Positions 44,381-55,431 of a stretch of 64,000 bases of DNA are shown piece after piece. The stretch lies in NCBI GenBank assembly GCA_036936605.1, contig JAUPFV010000005.1, positions 236,497,770 through 236,561,769 of the forward strand, written 5' to 3'. Position numbers and translations under genes: made by a program. The DNA is from Limnanthes douglasii subsp. nivea. Lineage: Eukaryota; Streptophyta; Magnoliopsida; Brassicales; Limnanthaceae. Numbering within the stretch: the stretch's first letter is position 1; each line of letters opens with the position of its first letter. The notes below the pieces were generated by a model. That model was not told the DNA's origin. It saw nothing but the letters and a program-made list of their open reading frames with translations, and searched no databases.

Positions 44381-45240
44381 ATAAAGAATATAAAGTAAGT
44401 CCAAATCTTGTCCCAAAGATTAGCAGCACTAAACAAGTTCTTGTCAAGATCCTCGAAAAAATGTCAATCGTTCTTCTAAGTCCTGAAAAGAGTATGAAAG
44501 TTTGAATGGACTTCATCATGTGATGAAGCACTCAACAACATAAAGAAATATTTGGCTTCACCTGAAGTGCTAAGCAAACCTTAGATACTAGAAACCTTAT
44601 ACATGTACCTTGTAGCATTGGACTACGTGATCAATACAATACTAATCAGGAAGGACGGAAGAGACTCTAAAAAAGTATATTATCCTAATGCTTTGGACGG
44701 AAGAGACTCTAAAGAAGTATATTATCCTGAAGTTTTGGAATGTTGACGAATTTTTCACTAAAGTTAGGGGATTATGATATCTATTTTTGAGTCAATAACG
44801 AAAATCAAAGCCCAAACTTTGGCAGATTAATGGAATTCTAACCTGAAAGACCAATCTCTCTAAATAAAAAACCTATAAATACTTGGAGAGTCATAACTGA
44901 TAAAAAAAGAGAAAACCAAGGCTCATGAGTAGTAATTCAACCCATATTTCTGAAAAGATATATCCAAAACCAATTTAGCAAGTTTAAATTTCCAGCATCC
45001 AACAATGAAGCTGAGTCTGAATCTGCAATAAGAGGACTTTGGCTAGCAAATAATTTTGGAGAAAAAATGGTACAACTTCTAACTGACTCTCAATTAGTTG
45101 GCAACCATGGATGAAGATATGTTGAAGCCAATACACTATACAAAGTTAAATATTCAAAATACTTACAATGATTAGCTGTTCAATTGGAACATGTTGAATT
45201 TAAACAAGTTTGGAGATCCAAGAACTTAATTTTAATGCAC
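44381..45240 (+). pseudogene. pol: Element C RNase H domains
   Basis: First RNase H at about 44400-44870, with a 42-bp tandem duplication (44653-44736) repeating GRDSKKVYYP-like residues where other elements have one YYxSK block. Second RNase H: FPASNNEAESESAIRGLWLA and LLTDSQLVGNHG (44990-45110). The order matches T1. Frames are broken. Confidence 0.65.
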
Positions 45241-46540
45241 TTGCATCTTCAGCCTGTATATATCTTTGGCTCCACGAATAAATCTTCAGGAAAATTCTTC
45301 TATTACACCACCCAAAACCTTTCTCTCGACATTCACGTTCAAAGGAGTAATGACAATAACTCAAATTAAGAATTATTTGATAAAAGAAATACTTCTCTAA
45401 GGATAAAAGGAAGTAAGAAAGATACTCAACAAAATTCATTTAAAATTAGGACACAGTTTATAAATGAAGACTAACCAAACCATTACTTTGGTGTGTATGC
45501 ATAGATGAAGAAAAGTTTGTTGTGAGAATTTATTATAGATATAAAGCACTTTATCAAAGAATCCTACTTTATGGCTACTATTGGTATACAATAATGGAGG
45601 ATGCAAAGAAAAAGTAAAGCAATGTGACACATGTTAATATTTCATTAATTCCATACAAGACCCAAAAGTTATACTAGAAACAATAATCAAAGTAACCTCA
45701 GTAAATAGCTAGGGCTTGAATATCATGGGACTCTTAACACTACTTTAGGAGAAAGAAAGTTCATACTAGTTTTGTAGATTATTTCTCAAAGTGGGTGGAA
45801 GCAAAACTGTTGCTATATATCACGACAACAAAGGTAACATTTTTCTTAAAAATAAATATATCTTGTAGGTACAACTTTCCAATCTTCATCATTACGAACA
45901 ATAGAATTCCTACCACACAAAGGTCTGCATTGAAAATTGAATAAAAAAATATTGTATTCTCTCTTCTATCCTCAAACCAACGTTCAACTTGAAATGACCA
46001 ACATGAAAATAATTGAGGGAATAAAAAAAATATGCTAGAAGAATCAACTAGAACCTAGTTGAAGTTCCTATAAGATATTTATGTTCATGCAAAACCATAC
46101 TAAAACAGTAAAAGAAGAAACACCATCTTTTATGGTATATGAAATGGAGATCATAGTGCCAACCAAAATATGCATACCATCCTACAAAATTACAGCGTAT
46201 AATGAAGTAAGTAATACATAAGCTCAAAGTAAAAATCTAGACATAATTGAAGAAAGAAATGTTAAAACACATCTTTGGTTAGAGCGCAACAAAGAATTAA
46301 TGAGGAATATATATCATTATAAAGTTCAGTTCGGAAGTTTTGAACCATAAGATAAGGTATTACGAAGATTTTTCCTTCACACTAAAGAAATGAGGTTTGA
46401 CAAGTTTGTTTCAAACTGGGAGAGCTCATTTACACTCGAAGCCAAGGTCAAGCCAAGAACTTACAAACTATTAGATGAAGAAAAACATAAAGTTTGAAAC
46501 CCCTAGAATATAGAGCATTTAAAGATTTATCACATTCATT
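45241..46540 (+). pseudogene. pol: Element C integrase
   Basis: FVDYFSKWVEAKLLLYITTT near 45770-45830 matches the first strand of the integrase core. The second Asp (TDNG) is read as TNNR. The C-terminal tail is clear at 46355-46500: RFFLHTKEMRFDKFVSNWES and VKPRTYKLLDEEKHKV, matching T1 (KVFLHTKEKLFGKLAPTWEG). Confidence 0.7.
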
Positions 46541-46949
46541 AAGATCAAAGCTTGCAACCTACTACTTTTTGTAAAAACGTATTTATTACACTATAGGGAT
46601 GTACATTACATCCATCGATGACTCATTTATCATTTACATACAAAAATATAAGTTACACAACGAAAGGTCAATAGGTCGAAGCAGGGGATTCCTTTAGGCT
46701 AACTTAAGGCTAAACAAAGCTATAATAATATAAAGTCTCAGGATGATCATAAAAAAATCCATGGACGAGTGCTCCATCTGCAACAATATTCTTCACAATT
46801 CATAAGGACTATAACAATAGTAAGTCTAAGATGATCAAGATTAATGTTTAGACACAAAAGTAAGCTTTAGTTGCTTTAATAAAAAATAGGAAAATCCCCT
46901 AACAGGAATCGTACACTCTAAATATATATAGAAAATTCTAAAAAACTCC
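46541..46949. other. Element C spacer between pol and the antisense gene
   Basis: Non-coding, placed as in T1 (27001-27494). A repeated AAGGCTAAACAAAGCTATAA / ACTATAACAATAGTAAGTCT theme (46708-46830) resembles the AAAGGCTAYTTAAACTC repeats in the T1 spacer. Confidence 0.4.
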
Positions 46950-49620
46950 AAAGAAAGAACATAAGTTTTCATTAATAAAATCTCAGCTTATTAAGATTAA
47001 TCGATCAATAAAAAATGGAGACATAAAGTTTTTATTAAAATTTTAAAGACTCATCCAAAAATTATAAACAAAAGTACTAAAAACGAAAATATTTATAAAA
47101 CAAGTAAAACACAATACTCTTAGCATAAGAAAATTAATAAGTTGTAAAAAATCAAGTTTATATATTTTTCTTAGAACGAATAATATTTTTAGTTGGGACA
47201 TCAGTAACTATTTGAACATCCTTACTTTTAACATTTTTAGTTATGGTACCAGTAGTCGGAACACAACTATTCCCACGAGCATCTTTCTTGACACCACTGC
47301 AGTCTAAGTCATTCTACAATTCAGCTTCATGGAAGAAATACTATAATCTATCCAAATTAAGTTTGAGATATTCCTCCAGCAAGTCTAAAACTAAGCGGGA
47401 ACAAGCGTTTATAATAGCTTCACGAGCTGAAGCAAACATTATTGCTTGATAGGATTTCAATGTCTTGTAATCAACACCGACGCTCAGTAATCAGCAGTTT
47501 TGAAACATTTTTAAGTTTTATTATTACATCATCTAGTTATTCATGTAGCCTTGACTTTGCAATCTTGGCTTGAAACTTGCTATCAATAAGTTCTTTGCCC
47601 CGGATGACCAAAGATTTTTGATAGCATAGACTTTAGCGTTAAAATCATTCAGTTTCTCTTTACAAACATACATAACTTTACCTTGTACATAAGTCACATT
47701 CTTTATAAATTGTTTTGAATTAACAATTGGCCGAGATGGTGCCATTGATATGCAATAATGCACCACTAAACCGAGATAAAAAAAGAGATACGTTCTTTAG
47801 TTTTTCAGCTATATATTGCGTGTTTAATGTTCGAGATCCTTTCTTACTCTCGACAAGCATCAAACTCGACCTTTTAGTTTCTTTTCACTCTCAACTTTAG
47901 CTTCAAGAGCATATTTTACAACAGAATCTCCTTTTATAGAATTATACGATGAATGAGGAATAATGGTTTGATGAAGCATGGTCAAACCATCAAGAATAAT
48001 CTGAAACATAAGTTGACATATACATAGTATAGAATAGATTAATATGCTACAATATATAATAGAAAATCAAGTATACTAAAATAAAGAAAGATATCTCATA
48101 TTATCTCAAATCCCAAATTCAAGTGCCTTTTTGCTAGGTCCATGCGAGATATGTGAAATGGGAGTTTACTCTGAATGGACAACGTATTAAACTGAGTTAG
48201 AATCTTAAGAATTTGATCTAATAAGAAAATAGATGATCCAAATTGGGCATCAACAATCATGGTATCCTCAGTATCTGCATCAACAATAGAAGGTAGTGAA
48301 AGAATCTCATCGACATCTTTTGAATGATCATCATCAACAATAATAAGAGGATATAAAACAGTTAAAGAAGTAACACGACACATTAATATGTTGGTTAATT
48401 GATTCGACGTCTAAATTACTCTTCAACTCTATGGGTTCACCCACTTTAACTAATGCTTCTTTAGAAATTTCAACAAGTATATCCCTTATCAACATGAAAA
48501 TCCACGTGTCATAGATGAAAATATTAGTACTTGAGAGATATTTTTGTCCTTGTTTTGAAACCATAAGCGAAGTAAAGAATCACGGTCTCATTGTTTTTTC
48601 TACTTTAGCTTCGGCTAAATCACCAAATATAGTTACATACTTGTAAGAAGCGGGTTCAGAAAGCCGAAGGGTATGAGTTGAAGCATACAAAATACTGATC
48701 TCCATAATAGTTTTATAGCAGAAGAAGGTTGGAAAATATAATAAGATACATGAAGTGAAGGAGTACTTCGCTTCTCGGCTGTGGGAGCCAGAGGTATATC
48801 ACTTTCAGCCTCAATATTTGATTTAGTGGTACTGGAAATATTATGAGAAATGTTACCTCGGGTCAAAAAACATTTACCACTTAAAAGACATATTATTTCC
48901 ATAAAAAAGCATCTTCAGAGCAGGTGCTAAAAAGAAAAAAGCAACAAACAAAATCAAACACATGAAACACAAAGTCAAAAGAAGGATTGAGAAAGACTTG
49001 CATTTGGAAACTCAAGTTCTACTAAGAAAAGGAGCTACCCATTCATACTTGGTCTCCTAGTAGTCGGAGTGAAAAATGAATTTATCATTCCATACTTTGT
49101 TGTAAGTAGAAAGATCATTGATGATCTTGACGGATGGACCCATCAGGAAGTAAAAAAATGGATTAATCTTTCTACCCGAAACTTTAAAAGCAATAAAAAA
49201 ATCATTCGCTCAGAAGAATTTATAAACACCCATTGATAGAATTATTTTCGAAAAGAGAACATTCCAAGAATTTGGAACAAGCTGGTTGGGAAGACGAAAA
49301 AAATTAATAGCATATTTAGAGAGAGAGAATCAAATACAGTGATCAAGGTTACAATTGAAGAAAACCATTTTGTCATTATGGGAGCCGAAGAGATTTTCCC
49401 CATTTATGGGAACCCAAATTTCACATCACGTGGGATCACCTGAATGGTTATTTGGTAATGTGATAAAAGCAATTAATTTGTCGTAACGAGTAGAAAAATA
49501 ATAGAGCAACTTAAGCAAATATTGAGAGAGAGAGAGTCTAACAAAAGAAGTAATGTGTTTCATCCTCTCATAAATGTATGAAAAAGTAAAATATTTCATC
49601 CTCATAAATGTCCCCAAAAG
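46950..49620 (-). pseudogene. Antisense ORF of element C
   Basis: On the - strand near 49440-49060, in shifting frames, it reads CEIWVPINGENLFGSHNDKM, NFFRLPNQLVPNSWNVLFSK and NPFFYFLMGPSVKIINDLST, then KVWNDKFIFHSDY, a TAG and ET. These align in order with T1 (VKIRIPIDPETLMDCKRNE, RYFHLVKLCPSQLSPNGWYT, FPFYHFNMGDSFKAVNDLLE, KWRSQFLFVSG). The TAG sits at the same conserved Trp codon as in T1. The C-terminal half (48902-47533) keeps charged, helical open pieces. Heavily decayed. Confidence 0.7.
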
Positions 49621-50654
49621 CCTTTATATAAGGTGATTAATCCTAGTGGGCCTAATGAGCCGAAGAAATTCCATGTGTCAATCTTTATTTACCAAGCCTA
49701 AGGCCTAAAGCCCAAAACCCATTAATCAAGGTTTTTTTAATTATATATATAATACATGATAAAATAAACGTTGGTTAAATAATTTGTTATTCTGATTTGC
49801 CATTCGAACATTTCCTCCATTATCTATTCTGACTATCATAACACTCATAATCTCACTCGTTATACCCATTCATAAATAAAAAGTAACAAGCGATTCAAGA
49901 AACTCATGATTAGAGGAAAGAATGTGAAATGATATTATAACGAGAAATCAAAAAAATAAATCACAATGATGACATAAATGAGTATTTCAGTCTAAAGATA
50001 TGAACTAATTTAAATCATCGATATTTTTCATTCTATGACTTGGAGTAACTTGTAAGATGATTGGTCTGAATTCAAACAACCACCGTGGATGGTTAGCATT
50101 GTAGAAGTTGAAGAGATAACACGTATCTCATTAAAAGAAGCAAATTTCTAACACGTGTAACCTTTTGTCAGCCACTTGTGTTTTTACCAAAATAATAAAA
50201 ACAAATACTCAAACTTCATAAACTTGACCACTTAAATACCCCAAATAAATTCAAATTTTCTTACAAATAAAAATCATTTATCCACGAATATCCAGATTAT
50301 ATATCATCGCTTAGAAATACAACTTCATATAATATTAACCTCAACTATTTACAAAAACAAACATACATGTTTTATTGTGATTTTCAGTTGTACGTCCGTC
50401 TTTATAAAAATAGTAAAATGATAATCTTTTCCCCATCATATACCAATATTTTATTACCGAATAAACAAATACATTGGACAATAAAATGGTATATTCATAG
50501 GCAATAAGCTAATATTTTCAATCTTTCTCCGTAATCTCTTCAATCGTATCCATCAATAGTTTGTAATTCTTCATTATCAAATAAACCAATACTTCTAGCG
50601 TAACGAAATACAAAGGTGGATAGTAAAATGGTATAGTCATTATTTCGTCATTCA
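49621..50654. other. AT-rich spacer
   Basis: No gene seen. It may include the decayed 3' LTR of element C, but no matching partner near 41600 was found. Confidence 0.45.
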
Positions 50655-51300
50655 TCATATGGTAGGGTTGTTATCGGTCCGGTTCTGTCTGGGTTTTGAA
50701 GGAACTGGACCGGACCGCTAAGCATTCGGTTCTCATTTTTGGAACCGAATCGAACCACTAAATTTTTGGTTCGATTCGATACGGTACGGTCCGGTCCCGT
50801 TTCGGTCCAGTTTCGGTCCGATTCGGTCCACTTAAAAAAAAATAAAACCAATTAAAATTTGATTTTTAATTTTTTATTGAAATAAATGATATATAAAAAA
50901 ATAAAGTATAAATTAATCTTTGATTTTCTTAAAAAATTGGCAATTAATTATTAATTTCGGTACTATAATTTATAAAAAAAATATATAATAATAATAAATA
51001 ATCGGTTCTAACGGTTTTATTAGTCCGGTTTCTTATCGGTTCTACCGGTTTATCGGTTTCATCCGTTCGATTCTGTATCGGTTCTATCGGTTTTATCGGT
51101 TCGATTCCATATCGGTCCCATCGGTTTATCGGTTCGGTTCCTAACCATTTTTTTGTTTCGATTCTTTATCGGTTTTCGGTTTTTAGAATGGAACCGCGAA
51201 CTGTACCGTTAAGGTTCGGTCCGGTTTTCGGTCCGGTCCTTATCGATTCGGTACCAGTCCGGTTCTCGGTTCCCGGGTTCCGGAAAACCTCTGACAGCCT
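50655..51300. repeat. CGGTTC/GGTCCGGT-rich island, probable hAT-type MITE
   Basis: Two dense blocks of GGTTCGGT, GGTCCGGT and TATCGGTT phrases (50668-50830 and 51000-51290) flank an AT-rich core. The outer ends read TAGGGTTGTTATCGG and, inverted from the right, TAGGCTGTCAGAGG, resembling the TAGGG(G)TG ends of plant hAT-type MITEs. An 8-bp duplication was not confirmed. Open frames in this island are composition artefacts. Confidence 0.5.
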
Positions 51301-51421
51301 ACCAACGACTATGGAGGTATTGGAATATATTTTAATGGAAGGACATCCTCAACTATCCAATATCATTAAAAACAATAACAACACTTTAAATCATTTGATA
51401 GTCGTTATTTTATCATATATC

Positions 51422-51440
51422 AAAGATAAGAGGATACTTA
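51422..51440. repeat. Target-site duplication, left copy, of ORF1-only retroposon
   Basis: AAAGATAAGAGGATACTTA is repeated at 53692-53710 with one substitution (A to G at the eighth base). A duplication of 19 bp, starting at an A-rich cut site, is typical of L1-type insertion. Confidence 0.85.
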
Positions 51441-51781
51441 GATAGCCAACGCTCCAAGAAATAGAGGTACTTTCTTGGAAGTAGTAGCAGAAGTTTACAA
51501 AAGCGAATGTGGATTCTCTGAAAATGCCACGAATTGGTACTGAATGAGAGGGATGAGGTTCTTCTCCAAGATCTAACCAGCCTATGGTCTTCTCCGGTGA
51601 TAGCGCCACGAATTCCGGTGATTGTTCTAATCCCTTCAGGTGCCTGTCTGGTTTTGCATTCCCTTGCTGGCTTCCGGTGGGTACCAAACCCTTAAGAGAC
51701 TATCGATTGCAACTTGCAATCTCACTCTGTTTCTTGACCCTTTGTTCTCTAGTTTCGGTAAACCAAACTGACTAATAGGAG

Positions 51782-53119
51782 ATGACGGAAACTATAAATG
51801 ACCAGTTCCCTCCTCTGCTTCCCAACGCTGATAAAAACAAACAAGACCTGCCAAAGAAATCCTATGTAGATATCGTTAAACCCAAATCGGAGCAAAAAGA
51901 AACCATCCCGGAGTTCGTTCGAATAAAAGAGGATCATAATATCATACAATACTCTAAGGAAACTAAGGATCTTCTTACAAAAAATTCAAGAGCTACCATA
52001 ATAGGTAAGTTCAGTAATGGAATTCCTAAGAAGTCGTCATTAGAGTTATTCCTTCAAGGATTCAAATTCAAGGGCTCTTATACGTACTCAACCTTAGACT
52101 CTCGACATATATTGCTGGAATTCTGCCTCAAAGAGGACGTTAGTAGTCTCTGGTCAAAAAACGTTTGGAACGTAAGCGATAAAATCATGCGACTAAATAG
52201 ATGGACTCCTGACTTCAACAAGAACATCGAAAGATCAAGAGTTTTGGTTTGGGTCAGGCTTGAAAACCTTCCTGAATACTTGTATAACTCCTCTGTTATC
52301 ACAGATCTTGCATCTTCTTTAGGTATTGTCTATAATATAATTGTTCCAGATAAGTTTCGGGCCAACAAGAATGCCTGCTATGCTCATGTTGAACTAGATA
52401 TCTCTACTAATCTTAAAAGGAAGTTGTGGGTGGGGTTCGGTGAAAACGATGGAAGCTGGGTTGGTGTCAGTTACAGAAATGTGCCTTCTTATTGCTATAA
52501 CTGCTATCACTTGGGTCATAACTCAATTGAATGTAGAAAGAATAACATGAAAGCTAAGGAAAATGAAACAATTGAAGGAAAAACAAAGGAGAATATTATT
52601 AATAATCAAGATCCCATAGTATCCGATCAAGAAAGTTTTACAAGCACTCAAGTTCCTAAAACGACCAAAATACAGACATTCAGCAAAGTTTACAGACGAA
52701 AACTGAAATCGATTATAACAAATAAAGATAAAGCTTCTGATGAATCAAATACCTGTGGCAGGAATGATCTTCAAGGCATGGATGCTTCTTCAAAAAGTGA
52801 GCCTGAGCTTATAGGTGCTCTCCAAATGATAGAACAAGATTATCAAATGAGTCTTGAGAATCATAGTGAAGACACTGCTCTATCACCAAATCGTGATAAT
52901 ATAGGAAGCTGCAATGTTTCTCCGCATGCTACTTCTCCTGCTAACAATTTCAACACAATTATCAGTAAGAAAATCAAATCAGCAAATCGAAGCAAAAGTG
53001 TAAAAAGGCTTTCAATCAACTCTCGAAGCAAAAGTGTAAAAAAGCTTTCAATAAACTCTCTGCTTACTAGAGAGAGAATATATAACAAATCTTTATCAGA
53101 TAATGATAAAGATAGTTAG
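51782..53119 (+). CDS. DUF4283 and CCHC zinc-knuckle protein (LINE ORF1-like), intact
   Basis: 445 codons from an ATG (51782) preceded by AGGAG, ending TAG. Residues about 60-215 form the DUF4283 domain (ATIIGKFSNGIPKKSSLELF, DSRHILLEFCLKEDVSSLWS, MRLNRWTPDFNKNIERS, VLVWVRLENLPEYLYN). Residues about 237-252 are a CCHC knuckle (CYNCYHLGHNSIEC). The rest is Lys/Ser/Asn-rich, with a perfectly phased 12-residue tandem repeat (RSKSVKRLSINS twice) near residues 400-425. Proteins of this type bind nucleic acid and serve as ORF1 in plant L1 elements or occur alone. No stop or frameshift is visible, unlike its relative at 40726-41629. It could still make protein. Confidence 0.88.
   Translation: MTETINDQFPPLLPNADKNKQDLPKKSYVDIVKPKSEQKETIPEFVRIKEDHNIIQYSKETKDLLTKNSRATIIGKFSNGIPKKSSLELFLQGFKFKGSYTYSTLDSRHILLEFCLKEDVSSLWSKNVWNVSDKIMRLNRWTPDFNKNIERSRVLVWVRLENLPEYLYNSSVITDLASSLGIVYNIIVPDKFRANKNACYAHVELDISTNLKRKLWVGFGENDGSWVGVSYRNVPSYCYNCYHLGHNSIECRKNNMKAKENETIEGKTKENIINNQDPIVSDQESFTSTQVPKTTKIQTFSKVYRRKLKSIITNKDKASDESNTCGRNDLQGMDASSKSEPELIGALQMIEQDYQMSLENHSEDTALSPNRDNIGSCNVSPHATSPANNFNTIISKKIKSANRSKSVKRLSINSRSKSVKKLSINSLLTRERIYNKSLSDNDKDS
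52992..53065 (+). repeat. 36-bp tandem duplication in the ORF1-like gene
   Basis: CGAAGCAAAAGTGTAAAAAG and the following 16 bases occur twice with three changes, adding 12 codons in frame. The repeat is basic (Arg-Ser-Lys-Ser-Val-Lys), perhaps extending an RNA-binding tail. Confidence 0.85.
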
Positions 53120-53691
53120 CTAGAAAAAAAAAGCTAAGTGTCGATCTCACTTAGCAAATTGGCATCTTTCAGAGGTGTGCCACCAGGTTTGCTCGTCTGT
53201 GGAAGGTCTATCGTTTGTTTTCGCCTTGCTGGTTTGCTTGGTTGCTTCTTCAATATCACTGCCTCTGAAGTAGGTGTTGCCACCATTGTTGAGTTCTAGA
53301 TAGTTAACTCTCGTCGCGTCTATCTCAAGCAAGAACCTTAGTCTTCTCCAGATTGTTGTCGAAAACTGTAGAATGTGAGAGATGAAGCTGATCGAAGAGA
53401 GATTAGGAGTTCCCTTTGGATTCTTTGTGAGAGATGAAGCTTTCGCCTTACCGTGTAGAAATCTTGGCTTGAGGAATCAATTTAGGAAAAGGACCCTCGC
53501 AATGTAGAAGAAGACCTGCCGGTGTAGGATATTAATTTGCAAATTTACCTTAATTCGTGAATTTAGGGTTAGGTTAGAGTTGGTAAAGTTTTATTTTTTA
53601 CCTCTCGCTTATTTTGTATCTTTTCTCCAATTAGTCCTACTATGTGTAATTCTCTCATTTTTAGAAATAAAAAATTTGTTGCTAATAAAAA

Positions 53692-53710
53692 AAAGATAGG
53701 AGGATACTTA
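53692..53710. repeat. Target-site duplication, right copy, of ORF1-only retroposon
   Basis: AAAGATAGGAGGATACTTA follows the A-rich 3' end and matches 51422-51440 at 18 of 19 positions. Confidence 0.85.
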
Positions 53711-55339
53711 ACTACAATTATTAAAAATTTTGAAGAATTTTAAAACTAATAGGGAATAAAATAAATAAATAAATAAATACAAAGCATGTAATAACATCCT
53801 AACAGTTTATTAGCGTTATTTGTATTTTTACTTTGGACAAAATAAAACATTTTATTTCAAAAAAAAAAATCTCTCTAAATAGCTCGAATATAGTATACCA
53901 AAATCGTTTTCCATACTAAACAAAATATAATTTAAGCAATTTTTTTTCTTTTGAAATCCAAAATTTGTTTATTTAATAGCAGAATAAAATCAGCGTCTTT
54001 AAGAAACTGACACGATTAAATTATATACATATTGATACATATATATTCGTCCATGTGGTTAATTCTACATTAAGATTAGGTTTCCATTTTTAGTATATAA
54101 AATGGTTACAGATAATTCGCATGTTATTTAAAAAAAATGTATATATTGTTTACTAATTAGGTTTTCAAAAAGTAAATACGACCAATCAAAATTAATTTAG
54201 TTTAATAAACACTACCGTACCTTCTTTAGCATTGGTGTGTCGTCTTTTAAATTTTTACTTTTATTCCTAATATTTTAATTATCTCCCATATTATTTTATA
54301 TTTTGACTAATCATAAAACATCATTCTTAACCAATACAATAGATATGAACTGAAATTCAACCTTATCTTAATGGCTCAAAACAAAACACGGCTGCCGTAC
54401 CGAGACATGCAATGATTAGTCCTGTCTGTGCCGAACGAAAGATTCTCTGGGTCAATTATGAAAAGAGTTTTTTAGGTTAATTATAGAAATAACGTTAAAT
54501 TTTAACTATCATAAAGTTTGAATGAAAAATATGTGAAAAAATAATATAAGATATAAAACGGAAAATAAAATTGAAAAAGAAATCCTAAAAGATAATAAAA
54601 ATATTAAAAATTTAATAATGTTGAATATCGTACGAATAAATAAGTAATTAAGGAGACCATAAAATTGTAATTAAGACTGAGTAATATATTTTTTCTTAAT
54701 AACCAGACTCTAGTCATTTTAACTATTCAAGAGGAGATCCTGTAAAAATGAAAAAGAAAAAAGACCTATATTTAGACACATGTAAGAATAAAAAATAGGA
54801 CCACTACTAAAGACCACAATTGTTAACGTACGCCTTTTTTATCGTTAAGCGTGAGAAACGGTGGGATCACACTGCAATAACAACTCTCAACAGTCCCATG
54901 CAAATATGGTAATCCATAGATATATTTATATAAATATCGATAATTTCGAAATTAAAGGTTATCTTATAAAAAACAGTAATAAAATAATTTTTATTTAAGT
55001 TTATCGTATCAAAAAATGGTAATAAATAATAATAAATCTCTTTATAATTTTATATTTTTGTCTTATTTATTATGGTTGAAAATCGTTTATCTAATTATAG
55101 ACAAGTTTAAGCCATTAATAGTAAAGACGATTGTATATTTAAGAGAGAGTAACAGTAAAACGCTTACACTTGTCTTGAGTAACGAAAGCATTGTATACAG
55201 TATTTGTATTGCTACTGTAATCTAATACGATTTAAAGTTTAAACTGAAGCGAAATCGTTATATATATATATATACACATATATATACATCCTGATCCTTA
55301 TCTTAATCTTCTAATCCGTTTCTTCTTCTTTCTCTTCTC
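53711..55339. other. AT-rich upstream region of the SWEET gene
   Basis: No coding sequence recognised. A (TA)n microsatellite lies at 55260-55290 just before the core promoter. Distal regulatory elements are probably here, but no motif can be called with confidence. Confidence 0.5.
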
Positions 55340-55346
55340 TATAAAA
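55340..55346 (+). promoter_or_regulatory. TATA box of the SWEET gene
   Basis: TATAAAA in CTCTTCTCTATAAAACAACG, 92 bases before the ATG. The leader between them is rich in CTCTCT repeats, common in plant 5' untranslated regions. Confidence 0.7.
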
Positions 55347-55431
55347 CAACGGTCTTTCTCTCTCTACTCTGTTCACGCTCTTTTTCTCAACACACTCTTT
55401 CTCTCTCTCTAGGGTTTCTCGATCTTTCAAG

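Larger units (their letters stand above)
41630..49620 (+). mobile_element. Tat-lineage gypsy remnant (element C)
   Basis: On the + strand come weak gag-like sequence (41630-42990), protease, reverse transcriptase, both RNase H domains and integrase (42990-46540). The - strand then holds an antisense gene (49620 to about 46950). This is the same gene order as T1 and, on the opposite strand, B. LTRs could not be identified at either side. Every frame is broken, so this is an old copy. Confidence 0.75.
51441..53691 (+). mobile_element. ORF1-only LINE-type retroposon with 19-bp target-site duplication
   Basis: 2.25 kb between the duplicated flanks. It has a 341-bp leader, one open ORF (51782-53119), a 570-bp tail and a 3' end reading GAAATAAAAAATTTGTTGCT then AATAAAAAAA. 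No reverse transcriptase or endonuclease is present. The duplication and A-tail show insertion by target-primed reverse transcription, so the enzyme was supplied by another element. Confidence 0.8.

Noticed and set aside
50648..51445. Open frames rich in Arg, Pro and Gly around the CGGTTC island
   Set aside because: Composition artefacts of the repeat phrases; no family motif.
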